From Streptomyces xanthii (GTDB taxonomy: Bacteria; Actinomycetota; Actinomycetes; Streptomycetales; Streptomycetaceae): 64,000 nucleotides of DNA. Made by a program: the position numbers and the translations under genes. The notes under the pieces are model-generated. The model was not told the origin of the DNA and ran no database searches. It worked only from the letters and a program-made list of their open reading frames with translations. The stretch covers positions 6,014,001 to 6,078,000 of the forward strand of contig NZ_CP061281.1 in assembly GCF_014621695.1 (NCBI RefSeq), given 5' to 3'. Positions 9,637 through 17,492 of the stretch are shown here, piece after piece (the stretch's first letter is position 1; every line of letters starts with the position of its first letter).

Positions 9637-11061
9637 ATGTCCGACCGGGCCACCCGTCCGTACCCGCCCGCCGTCGCCGTCGACCGGGACGTTCCGCGTC
9701 TGCACGTGCGGCCCGGTGCCGGCCGCTGGTGCAACGACCCCAACGGGCCGCTCTTCCACGACGGCCGCTACCACCTGTTCTTCCAGCACAACCCGCACGC
9801 GGCGGTCTGGGGCGACATCCACTGGGGCCATGCCTCCAGCCCGGACCTCGTGCGCTGGACGGATCACGGGGTCGCGCTGACCCCCACGCCGGGCACGCCC
9901 GACGAGCTCGGTGCCTGGTCCGGGTGCGCGGTCGTGGACGACGGCATCCCGACCGCCGTCTACACCGGCATGGACCGCCGCGACGGCGTCGGCTCCGTGA
10001 TGCTGGCCCGGGCCACCGATTCGACCATCGGCTCGTTCAAGGCCGAACCGGACCCCGTCGTGCCCGGCCCGCCGCCCGGCCTCGATCTCATCGCGTTCCG
10101 TGATCCGTACCTCTTCACCCACGAGGGGCGGCGCTGGGCGGTCGTCGGTGCGGGGCACCGGGGCGGGCGGCCCGACGTGCTGCTCTACCGCGTGGACTCG
10201 ATGACGCGGTGGACGTACGCCGGGTCGCTGCTGGACGCGGACGACCCCGTCGCCGGACGGCACGCGGCGCCCGCGACGGCCTGGGAGTGTCCGGCACTGC
10301 TGCCGACGGGGGACGGGCGCTGGGCGCTGTTGCTCTCCCTGTGGATCGACGACATCACGTACGCGACCGCGTATCTGACCGGTGTGCTCAGGCCCGCGGG
10401 GGAAGGCGGGGGCGGGTTGCGTTTCGAGCCCGCCGCGGGAGGTCTGTTCGACCACGGCCGGGACTGTTACGCGCCCACCGCGCTCGTCGAGGACGACAGG
10501 ACGCTTGTGTGGGGCTGGAGTTGGGAGTCACGGACCGAGGCGGAGTCCGTCGCGGCGGGCTGGGCCGGTTGCCTCACGTATCCGAGAGAGGTCGGCGCGC
10601 ACGCGGACGGTTCGCTGAGGGTGGCACCCGCGCGGGAGCTCGCGGGGCTGCGCGGGCGGGCCGTCGGGGTCGGGGAGGAGCTGCCGGCGGCGTACGAGGT
10701 GCAGGTCGACATGGCTGTCGCCCAGCCCGACACGGAACTCGCGGTCCGGCTGGGCACCGGGGCCGAGCTGCGGGTCAATCCGACGCGGGGCTCGCTCACA
10801 CTGGACCGTTCGGCGACGCCGGCGTCGGGCACGCACCCGTACCCCCGTGCCTCGTCGGTGGTCGCGGTGGCCTCCGGCGGTACGGGTGGACGCCTGCGGG
10901 TGTTCGTGGACGGGCCGCTGATCGAGGCGTTCTGGGACGACCGGGTCGTGCTGACGGAAAAGGTGTACCCCGCCCCGGCCGGGCCCCTGTCGGTGGACCT
11001 GGTGCAGGGGGCGGGGGACGTGTCGGTGTCCGCGTGGGAGGCGGTGGTGGAAGGGGTATGA
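9637..11061 (+). CDS. Glycoside hydrolase family 32, intracellular sucrose/fructan hydrolase
   Basis: A 474-residue GH32 beta-fructosidase from the ATG at 9637, with AAGGAGAAGG just upstream. No signal peptide is visible, so it should act in the cytoplasm on sugar brought in by the divergent symporter. All three catalytic motifs are present: WCNDPNG with nucleophile Asp34, FRDP with Asp156, and WECPAL with the acid/base Glu217. A C-terminal beta-sandwich follows. Products would be fructose plus glucose or a shortened fructan, with the fructose passed to the kinase at 6913-7854. Expression is probably repressed through the two operators in the divergent region. Confidence 0.93.
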   Translation: MSDRATRPYPPAVAVDRDVPRLHVRPGAGRWCNDPNGPLFHDGRYHLFFQHNPHAAVWGDIHWGHASSPDLVRWTDHGVALTPTPGTPDELGAWSGCAVVDDGIPTAVYTGMDRRDGVGSVMLARATDSTIGSFKAEPDPVVPGPPPGLDLIAFRDPYLFTHEGRRWAVVGAGHRGGRPDVLLYRVDSMTRWTYAGSLLDADDPVAGRHAAPATAWECPALLPTGDGRWALLLSLWIDDITYATAYLTGVLRPAGEGGGGLRFEPAAGGLFDHGRDCYAPTALVEDDRTLVWGWSWESRTEAESVAAGWAGCLTYPREVGAHADGSLRVAPARELAGLRGRAVGVGEELPAAYEVQVDMAVAQPDTELAVRLGTGAELRVNPTRGSLTLDRSATPASGTHPYPRASSVVAVASGGTGGRLRVFVDGPLIEAFWDDRVVLTEKVYPAPAGPLSVDLVQGAGDVSVSAWEAVVEGV

Positions 11062-11081
11062 GTGGGGAGGGTCCTCCGGCC

Positions 11082-11103
11082 GGCAGGGCTGGGGGACCCT
11101 GCC
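11082..11103 (+). terminator. Hairpin after the GH32 gene
   Basis: A 7-bp perfect stem, GGCAGGG (11082-11088) with CCCTGCC (11097-11103), 20 bp after the stop codon. No T tract follows. Confidence 0.5.
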
Positions 11104-11281
11104 CTCTGTGCTTGGTGGGGCCCAGTCTCTGGGTGGCCGCTGTCCTGTTTCGTGCCGCCACCGCAGCTGCCCTGCCCTGCCAGTCCGATCTGTGGGGGGC
11201 GGCAGCCGCAGCGCTGCCGCCCGCACCCCACTCCGGCGCGGCCCGCTTCTCGCCCCGCCCCCGGTCCCTGTCCGCGCGGGA

Positions 11282-11398
11282 TGCCGCAGCCGCCCTGCCG
11301 GTCGGCTCCGCGCCAGCCGCCCTGCCGGTCACGGGCACCGACGCCCTCGCCGGCCGCCCGGACGCTCCGCGCCAGCCGCCCCGCCGGCCGGCTCCGCG
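11282..11398. repeat. Degenerate GC-rich direct repeats in the GH32-Rieske spacer
   Basis: AGCCGCCCTGCCGGTC occurs at 11288-11303 and 11315-11330 (27-bp period), with a degenerate third copy at 11374-11389, each near GGCTCCGC. The whole 543-bp spacer 11062-11604 shows no convincing gene, only long frames open through composition. Its last 80 bp carries the presumed promoter of the Rieske gene, and ACGTGGAGCCC appears twice there (about 11524 and 11592). Confidence 0.5.
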
Positions 11399-11604
11399 AC
11401 GAGCCCGCCGCTATGGCTCCGCCGCCCCACCCCGCAGGCATGTCGCGCAGGTCACCTGGGGGCCCGTCGGGTGTTCCGTTCGCCGCCGGTATCGTCACAT
11501 CCGTACCCCCCGTTCCCGTTCGGTACGTGGAGCCCGAAGGGGCGGCCAGGTCGGCCGGGCGGTGGGTGCGTCTCGATCGCACAGTCACCGAACGTGGAGC
11601 CCAG

Positions 11605-12036
11605 ATGCCCGGCACGCCCCTGTCCAGCAGTGCACGCCTGTCCCGCCGTACCGCTCTGCGCGGGGTGGCCGTGGCGGGGACGGTCGGGCTCGGGCTGACC
11701 GCGTGCTCCCCGGAGGACGGCGGCTCGGCGGCCGCTCCCAGCGTGCCCGTCGACCTCGGCAGCGCCGAGGACGTCCCGAAGGGCGGGGCGAAGCTCTACA
11801 ACGACGAGAACGTGGTGGTGAGCCGTGCCGAGGACGGGACGTACAAGGCGTTCAGCACCGTCTGCACGCACGCGGGCTGCCCGATCCGGATGCTGAAGGG
11901 TACGGAGCTGACGTGCAACTGCCACGGCAGCAAGTTCGACGCCACCACCGGCAAGGTGCTGCACGAGCCGGCGACCGTTCCGCTCACCGAGCTCAAGGCG
12001 AAGGCCGAGGGCGGCAAGCTCATCGTCTCGCCCTGA
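11605..12036 (+). CDS. Tat-exported Rieske [2Fe-2S] lipoprotein
   Basis: A 143-residue protein from the ATG at 11605. The N-terminus has a twin-arginine motif (SRRTALRG), a hydrophobic stretch and a lipobox ending in Cys (GLTAC), so it should be exported folded and lipid-anchored. The Rieske ligands are complete: CTHAGC and CNCHGSKFD, giving two Cys and two His. The cytochrome bc1 transmembrane context is absent, so this is a small stand-alone electron carrier or cofactor protein of unknown partner. It sits inside the fructan locus but on its own promoter, without the locus operator, and is probably an older neighbour of uvrA/uvrC. Confidence 0.88.
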   Translation: MPGTPLSSSARLSRRTALRGVAVAGTVGLGLTACSPEDGGSAAAPSVPVDLGSAEDVPKGGAKLYNDENVVVSRAEDGTYKAFSTVCTHAGCPIRMLKGTELTCNCHGSKFDATTGKVLHEPATVPLTELKAKAEGGKLIVSP

Positions 12037-12096
12037 CCCTCGGCCCTCTGCGTCTCCGGTCCTTCGGCCTCAGCTTTCAACAGGCCTCAACAGGCC

Positions 12097-12996
12097 TCAG
12101 CCCTTCAGGCCCGAGGACGTGATCCCCTCGCGGAGCGGTCGCTGGCCGATGACGAACACGGCGACCGCCGGGATCATCGAGAGCACGACCCCCGCGAGCA
12201 CCACCGAGATCGACCCGGTGCCGAGGTTGCCCTGGAGCGAGACGAGGCCGAGCGGCATCGTGAAGTTCTCGTTGCTGGTCTCCAGGATCAGCGGCCGGAA
12301 GAACTCGTTCCAGTGATAGTTGAAGGCGAGTACCCCGACGATCGCCAGACCGGGTCGGGCCAGGGGTGCGTACACGGACCGGAAGACCCGCCAGGGTCCG
12401 GCCCCGTCGATCATCGCCGCCTCGCCGAGTTCCTTGGGCATCGTCAGGAAGTACTGGCGCATCAGGAAGGTCCCGAAGGCGGTCGGCACGGCCGGCACGA
12501 TCAGGCCGAGCAGCGTGTCCGTCAGCCCCATCTCCTTGAGGATCAGGAACACGGGCACGATGGTGATCTGGACCGGCACCATCATCGTGGCGAGGACCAG
12601 TCCGAACAGGGGCTTCTTGAAACGGAAGTCGAGACGGGCGAACGCGTACCCGGCGAGCGCGGCCGAGATCATCTGTCCGATCGCGATCAGGCCGGTCACG
12701 AGCGCGGAGTTGAGCGCGATCAGCCAGACGTCGAGCTGCTGGAAGACGCCTCGGTAGGCGTCGAGCGTGCCGTGCGCCGGGATGATCCGCGGAGGCAGAT
12801 CGAAGGACTCGGCGGGCGTGCGCAGGGACGTGGACACCGTCCACACCACGGGCCCGATGGTCAGCAGCGCCACGAGCGCGAGCCCGGCGACGCGCCCGAG
12901 GACGCCCAGGCGGCGGGTGGTGAGCGAGCCCAGGCGCGCGGCGACGCCACCGCCCTGGGGGCGCCGCGTCTTCTCGGTGAAGGGAACTGCGGTCAT
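12097..12996 (-). CDS. Carbohydrate ABC transporter permease (MalG-type)
   Basis: A 299-residue inner-membrane permease from the ATG at 12994-12996, with GGAGAGG upstream. Six hydrophobic segments and the EAA loop (ELGEAAMIDGAGPWRVF) identify the CUT1 family. It pairs with the MalF-type permease 23 bp upstream and the binding protein beyond. No ATPase gene is present in the locus; streptomycetes commonly serve several sugar importers with the shared ATPase MsiK, which is the likely partner. It converges on the Rieske gene, leaving 60 bp that contain two CAACAGGCCT repeats. Confidence 0.9.
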   Translation of the reverse strand: MTAVPFTEKTRRPQGGGVAARLGSLTTRRLGVLGRVAGLALVALLTIGPVVWTVSTSLRTPAESFDLPPRIIPAHGTLDAYRGVFQQLDVWLIALNSALVTGLIAIGQMISAALAGYAFARLDFRFKKPLFGLVLATMMVPVQITIVPVFLILKEMGLTDTLLGLIVPAVPTAFGTFLMRQYFLTMPKELGEAAMIDGAGPWRVFRSVYAPLARPGLAIVGVLAFNYHWNEFFRPLILETSNENFTMPLGLVSLQGNLGTGSISVVLAGVVLSMIPAVAVFVIGQRPLREGITSSGLKG

Positions 12997-13019
12997 CGCG
13001 GGTCGACCTCTCCAACCAG

Positions 13020-13955
13020 TCACTGGTAGTGCACGAAGCGGCGGCTGAGCCGGAACTGCAGCGCCGTGACGACGAGAATCAGGGCGAACAGGACGACGCC
13101 GACCGCCGAGGCCTCGCCGAACCGGAGCTCCTCGAAGGCGGTCTGATAGAGGACCATCACCACGGTCCGGGTCGAGTCGCCCGGCCCGCCGTCCGTGAGC
13201 ACGTAGGGCTGCTCGAAGACCTGCAGGGCGTTGATCACACCGACCACCGAGGCCACCAGGAAGGTGGGGGAGAGCAGCGGCAGCGTGATCCGCAGATGCT
13301 TGCGCAGCCCGGTCGCTCCGTCGACGGCGGCGGCCTCGTGGAGCTCCTTCGGAATGTTCGCCAGCCCGCCGACGAACAGCAGGAACGAGAAGCCGAACTG
13401 CTGCCACACATAGACGAGGACCACGGCGGACAGCGCCCACGTCTCGTCCGTCAGCCAGGGCACGGGTGACGCGCCGGCCTGCCCGATCAGCCAGTTCACG
13501 ACCCCGAAGTCCTGGTTGAACAGGTACTTCATCACGACGGACACCGAGGCCGCGCTCAGGACGAGCGGGAAGAAGAAAGCCGAACGCAGCGCCTGCCGCA
13601 CCCAGTTCGGCATCCGGCCCTGCAGGGCCAGCGCCAGGACGAGCGCGATCAGCAGTTGCAGCGAGACGGCGAACACCATGAACAGCAGGGTGTTGCCGAA
13701 CGCTGCGCGGACCGAGGAATCGGTCGCCAGAGCACGGTAGTTGTCGAGTCCGGTGTAGTGCGCCGGGTCGATCACGTTCCAGCGGAAGAACGACAGCACG
13801 ACCGACCCCGCGATCGGCACCACGGTGAACACGACGACGCCGATCACGGTCGGTGCCAGGAACAGCCGGGCCGTCCATCGCTGCCGCCGCTGCGCCGCCC
13901 GGTCCCTCGCGGCCCCGCCCGCGGCGCGGTCCGTCGCACGGCTTCGGCTTCTCAT
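13020..13955 (-). CDS. Carbohydrate ABC transporter permease (MalF-type)
   Basis: A 311-residue CUT1 permease from the ATG at 13953-13955. A positively charged N-terminus of about 28 residues (Arg- and Ala-rich) precedes the first membrane helix (LFLAPTVIGVVVFTVVPIAG). The EAA loop is ELHEAAAVDGATGLRKH. Its start overlaps the binding-protein stop in an ATGA, so the two are co-translated. It should form the heterodimeric channel with the MalG-type permease at 12097-12996. Substrate is inferred from context as fructo-oligosaccharides or levan fragments released by the secreted GH32 at 15567-17216. Confidence 0.9.
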   Translation of the reverse strand: MRSRSRATDRAAGGAARDRAAQRRQRWTARLFLAPTVIGVVVFTVVPIAGSVVLSFFRWNVIDPAHYTGLDNYRALATDSSVRAAFGNTLLFMVFAVSLQLLIALVLALALQGRMPNWVRQALRSAFFFPLVLSAASVSVVMKYLFNQDFGVVNWLIGQAGASPVPWLTDETWALSAVVLVYVWQQFGFSFLLFVGGLANIPKELHEAAAVDGATGLRKHLRITLPLLSPTFLVASVVGVINALQVFEQPYVLTDGGPGDSTRTVVMVLYQTAFEELRFGEASAVGVVLFALILVVTALQFRLSRRFVHYQ

Positions 13956-15367
13956 ATCCCACGCTCCATGGCGCGCTCCAGGTCCGCCTGCATCGCCCGC
14001 AGCGCCGGCGCGACCTTGCGCGGCGAGTCGAGAGCGGTGGCGGTGTGCTTGGTCAGGGCCAGTTCCACGGCGGCGACCTGCGGAGGGGCGGGGATCGGGC
14101 CGGTCGTGGGGAAACGGTCGAAGGTGTCGTAGAAGACGTCCCAGTGGGCGGGGCCCGTCCGCGCGTACCGCCGCGCGGTGAGCAGCGAACGCCGCGCCGG
14201 AGTCGTCGTGTTCGCCGCGAACAGCGAGGTCATGACGTCCTTGCGGGTCGAGTACTTCACGAACTCCCAGGCCTCGTCCTGGCGCCGGGAGGTGCGCAGG
14301 ATCGCGTAGCCCGCCCCGCCGAACTGGTGGCGCTGCGACCGCCAGCGGGGGAAGTACGTGGCGTCGTACGCGTCGCGCGCCACGCCCGCCTGGTGCAGTC
14401 CGCCCGCCCAGAAGCCGCCGGCGGGCGTCGCGCCGACCCGGCCGGTGGAGAAGGCGCCGACCAGGTTCGTGCCGCTGCCGCCCTCGGGCCGTGAACAGAG
14501 CCCGTCACGGACGAGACCGGCGAGATACTCGTACGTCTCGACGGTGCGGTCGGCCGTGGCGGTCGGCGTCGTCCAGCGGAAGCCCCCGCCGCGGCCCGCG
14601 CGCTGCCGCGCGTCGTAGAAGGAGTTCCACAGCCACTCCCCGCCCGGAGCCCTGGACTCGCGCAGGATGTTGGTGTCGTTGACGAACAGCCAGGGGACCA
14701 CTCCGCCCCACAGCCGATTGGTCCAGTAGAACGGCGTGAAGTGCGCCCCGCCCTTGCGCTTCATGGCGCGCAGCAGGCGGGTGAAGTCGTCGCGGTCCCA
14801 GTCGTCCGGCGGGAGTTCGACGCCGGTGCGCCGGAGGACGGTGGTGCTGAGGTACATGTCCGCGGCGTTGAACTCGACGGGCAGCTGGTACAGCGAGCCC
14901 TCGTACATCATCGATTCGACGAGCGACGGGTGGACGTCGGCGAAGTACTCCTTGAGCTCGGCGGCGTCCCGCTTCACGCGCGCGTCGAGCGGCACGCCGA
15001 GGCGGTCGGCGAACAGCTGGACGCCCTCGGTGGCGACGTACACCACATCGGGCGCCCGGCCCGCGGCGATCTGCGTGAGGATCTTCGCGAAGAAGTCGTT
15101 CCAGTCCTTGGCCTGGACGGCCAGCAGCCGCACCGGGATGTCCGGGTGCAGTTCCTGGAATCCGTCGGCCAGCACCTTCTGCATGGTCGGGTCGATCGCG
15201 GCGCCGAGGACCGCGACGGTGAGCATCGAACCGTCGCGCCCGGGGATGTCGGCGGCGGTCAGCCGGTCCCAGCTCGCGCCGGTGGCGGCGAGACCGCCGG
15301 CGGCCAGGGACCAGCCGCCGGCGCGCAACACGGTGCGACGGCTGGGCGGGAAGTGACTCCGGGTCAT
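13952..15367 (-). CDS. Extracellular sugar-binding protein of the fructan ABC importer, Tat signal, no lipobox cysteine
   Basis: A 471-residue family 1 solute-binding protein. The N-terminus has a twin-arginine motif (SRRTVLRAGG) and a hydrophobic run ending LAATGAS. Where most relatives have a lipidated Cys, there is none, and the only Cys of the protein is deep in the C-terminal half. The protein may therefore be released or held by an uncleaved signal. Substrate-binding features are the AAGRAPDVVYV and GSLYQLPVEFNA segments. The ATG at 15365-15367 lies only 9 bp from operator C and has a weak ribosome site. It is the first gene of the importer operon (15367-12097) and divergent from the secreted GH32. 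Confidence 0.87.
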   Translation of the reverse strand: MTRSHFPPSRRTVLRAGGWSLAAGGLAATGASWDRLTAADIPGRDGSMLTVAVLGAAIDPTMQKVLADGFQELHPDIPVRLLAVQAKDWNDFFAKILTQIAAGRAPDVVYVATEGVQLFADRLGVPLDARVKRDAAELKEYFADVHPSLVESMMYEGSLYQLPVEFNAADMYLSTTVLRRTGVELPPDDWDRDDFTRLLRAMKRKGGAHFTPFYWTNRLWGGVVPWLFVNDTNILRESRAPGGEWLWNSFYDARQRAGRGGGFRWTTPTATADRTVETYEYLAGLVRDGLCSRPEGGSGTNLVGAFSTGRVGATPAGGFWAGGLHQAGVARDAYDATYFPRWRSQRHQFGGAGYAILRTSRRQDEAWEFVKYSTRKDVMTSLFAANTTTPARRSLLTARRYARTGPAHWDVFYDTFDRFPTTGPIPAPPQVAAVELALTKHTATALDSPRKVAPALRAMQADLERAMERGI

Positions 15368-15376
15368 ACCGAGAGG

Positions 15377-15391
15377 CCTAACTCGTGATAG
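15377..15391. promoter_or_regulatory. Fructan-locus operator, copy C
   Basis: CCTAACTCGTGATAG is the exact reverse complement of copy D (CTATCACGAGTTAGG). It lies 9 bp upstream of the binding-protein start, close enough to overlap the promoter or start of transcription. Confidence 0.78.
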
Positions 15392-15489
15392 TTGGCGTGG
15401 CCTCCGGATGATGTGAGGGCGCGGACGGCGCCGTCAAGAGGGCTGCGCGGGCTTCTTCGAAATGCCCGAAGACCCTTGCGCGGCAAGAC

Positions 15490-15504
15490 CTATCACGAGT
15501 TAGG
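15490..15504. promoter_or_regulatory. Fructan-locus operator, copy D
   Basis: CTATCACGAGTTAGG differs from copy B by one base. It lies 62 bp before the secreted GH32 start and 113 bp centre to centre from copy C, with opposite orientation, an arrangement that could allow looping by a tetrameric LacI-family repressor. Confidence 0.78.
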
Positions 15505-15566
15505 GTTGCGACCGCCCTCCCTCGTTCCCCGCCGGAACATCCCCTTGGTCGAAAGGTCGGTTCGCC

Positions 15567-15611
15567 ATGCCCGCACGAGAGGTGCCCGCACGAGACGTGC
15601 CCGCGCAGGAC
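15567..15611 (+). repeat. Three tandem 15-bp repeats at the GH32 N-terminus, each beginning with a start codon
   Basis: Units begin at 15567, 15582 and 15597 with ATG, GTG and GTG, followed by a partial unit with ATG at 15612. Each encodes a Met/Val-Pro-Ala-X-Asp/Glu pentapeptide. Every unit therefore offers an in-frame start codon ahead of the Tat signal. Confidence 0.85.
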
Positions 15612-17216
15612 ATGCCCGCCGGACGCAGGAAGAGCGCGGCCGGGAACACCGCCGCGGCCGGCGGCGCGCGCTCGCTGAGCCGGCGCGCCGCGCTGCTGTC
15701 CGCCGGCTCCACCGCCCTCGCGGCCGCCGCACTGCCGTCCCGCCCCGCGGCCGCGGCACCGAAAGCGGCCGGTCTCGGCAGCTTCCGCGCCGCCTACCAC
15801 CTCACCGTTCCCGACAACTGGAAGAACGATCCGCAGCGCCCGATCTGGGTGAACGGCCAGTACCTGTACTACTACCTCTACAACGCCGACTACCTCACCG
15901 GATCCGAGGGCACCGCCTGGCGCCTCGCCACCAGCACCGACCTCGTCCGGTACCGCGACGAGGGGGTCGCCGTCCCCAAGGACGTCATCCCCGCCGGTGA
16001 CGTCTGGTCGGGCAGCGCGGTCGTCGACGAGAAGAACACCGCCGGGTTCGGTGCGGGCGCCGTCATCGCGCTGATCACCATGGAGCCCGACGCCGGCACC
16101 GCCTCCCAGGCCCAGTACCTCTGGTACTCCACCGACCACGGCCGCACCTTCACCTCCCACAGTGACGACCCGGTGCTCCCCAACCCCGGGGGCAAGGACT
16201 TCCGCGACCCCAAGGTGCTGTGGGACGAGGCCCGCGGACGCTGGGTCGCGGCCCTCGCCGAAGGGCACAAGATCGGCCTGTACACCTCCGCCGATCTGCG
16301 CTCATGGACGTACCGCAGCGGCTTCACCCGCGACGACCTCGGCACCCTGGAATGCCCGGACCTGTTCGAGATCCGGGCCGCGGACGGCACCGCGCACTGG
16401 ATCCTCGCGGCCTCCGCCAACGGCACCCAGCGCGGCCTGCCGGCCACGTACGCCTACTGGACCGGCGACTTCGACGGCACCGCCTTCAGCCCCGACGCCA
16501 CCGAACCCCAGTGGCTCGACCATGGCCCCGACTTCTACGCGGCCGTCACCTGCGAGAAGCGCGCCGCCGACGGCACCGTCGATCCCGCCGCCCGGTACGC
16601 CTTCGCCTGGACCAACAACTGGACCTACCCGCACAACACGCCGACCCTCGTCGCCGACGGCTTCAACGGCACCGACTCCCTCACCCGTGAACTCACCCTG
16701 GAACGCGCGGGCGACGGCACCTACCACCTCGCCTCCCGGCCCGCCCCGGCCCTCGACCGCTACGCCACCGGCACGAAGAAGCTCGGTGACGTCACCGTCG
16801 ACGGCAGCAAGGCCCTCGACGTCACCGGCACCTCCTACGAGATCCGCGCCCGGCTCCGCTGGACACCCGGCACGACCGAGAACCTCGGCTTCCAGCTCCG
16901 CAAGGCGCCCGGCGGACTGCGTCACATCGACGTCGGCGTGTACGTCGCCGGCGGCTTCGCCTACGTCAACCGCGGCGGCACCATCACCCCGGGCGGCCCC
17001 GCCGAGACCCACACCCCCGTCGACGCCGCCGCCGGCTCCCTCGACGTGCGCGTCTTCGTCGACCACACCACCGTCGAACTGTTCGTCGGGGACGGCCGCC
17101 ACGTCCACACCCACCAGGCCTTCCCGCTCCCCGGCGACGACCGCATCGCGCTCTACTCCTCCGGCGGCCCGGCCGTCTTCGAGGACCTGAGGGTCATCAC
17201 GTACGACCTGGGCTGA
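15567..17216 (+). CDS. Secreted glycoside hydrolase family 32, levanase/levan-fructotransferase-like
   Basis: A 549-residue GH32 enzyme. The start at 15567 has GAAAGG 10 bp upstream, although tandem repeats supply three more in-frame starts. After about 36 residues comes a Tat signal (LSRRAALLSAG...) with an AAAA cleavage region near residue 62. Catalytic motifs are WKNDPQRP (nucleophile Asp88), FRDP (Asp214) and LECPDLFE (Glu262). NDPQRP instead of NDPNG is, as I recall, typical of endolevanase LevB and levan fructotransferases, so extracellular levan attack is more likely than sucrose hydrolysis. A C-terminal beta-sandwich closes the protein. It is divergent from the importer operon and shares operators C and D, suggesting digestion outside and uptake of the products. 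Confidence 0.9.
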   Translation: MPAREVPARDVPAQDMPAGRRKSAAGNTAAAGGARSLSRRAALLSAGSTALAAAALPSRPAAAAPKAAGLGSFRAAYHLTVPDNWKNDPQRPIWVNGQYLYYYLYNADYLTGSEGTAWRLATSTDLVRYRDEGVAVPKDVIPAGDVWSGSAVVDEKNTAGFGAGAVIALITMEPDAGTASQAQYLWYSTDHGRTFTSHSDDPVLPNPGGKDFRDPKVLWDEARGRWVAALAEGHKIGLYTSADLRSWTYRSGFTRDDLGTLECPDLFEIRAADGTAHWILAASANGTQRGLPATYAYWTGDFDGTAFSPDATEPQWLDHGPDFYAAVTCEKRAADGTVDPAARYAFAWTNNWTYPHNTPTLVADGFNGTDSLTRELTLERAGDGTYHLASRPAPALDRYATGTKKLGDVTVDGSKALDVTGTSYEIRARLRWTPGTTENLGFQLRKAPGGLRHIDVGVYVAGGFAYVNRGGTITPGGPAETHTPVDAAAGSLDVRVFVDHTTVELFVGDGRHVHTHQAFPLPGDDRIALYSSGGPAVFEDLRVITYDLG

Positions 17217-17391
17217 CACCCGGGTATCCGGCACTCTGCCACCGGCCACCCGGGTGCCGGGCGCCCGGCTCGACGAGTGCCGTTGTACGTATGACGGACC
17301 GAGCCGCTGATCGCCGGTCGCCCCGTGTTACGTATGACGTGCTCCTCGGTGGCCGAGGCGCGCAGGAGGCCGGACGGGCGGCCCGGGAGGA

Positions 17392-17488
17392 CTGGGTGGT
17401 CCGGGAGATCCGGGAGATCCGGGTGGTCCGGGAGGTCTGGGCGGTCCGAGAGAACCGGATGGTCCGAGAGAACCGGGTGGTCCGGAGT
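17392..17488. repeat. Minisatellite of GGTCCGGGAGATCCGG-type units
   Basis: About 97 bp of degenerate 9- and 18-bp units built on (T/C)GG-TCCG-(A/G)GAG, lying just after the lacI stop, between convergent genes. The spacer 17217-17492 also contains the direct repeat TACGTATGACG at about 17285 and 17329. Readings through it give low-complexity Asp-His-Pro or Arg-Thr-Ser strings, so it is not coding. Confidence 0.7.
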
Positions 17489-17492
17489 CGGC

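Noticed and set aside
11062..11604. N-terminal extension of the Rieske gene or a gene in the spacer
   Set aside because: The extension is low complexity, precedes a clear ribosome site and Tat signal, and includes degenerate direct repeats.
12097..13962. Apparent 621-residue fusion of the two sugar permeases
   Set aside because: The upstream half is an out-of-frame reading of the MalF-type gene; separate starts, stops and a ribosome site are present.
17392..17488. Possible CRISPR array
   Set aside because: Units are 9-18 bp and contiguous, with no unique spacers and no cas genes.
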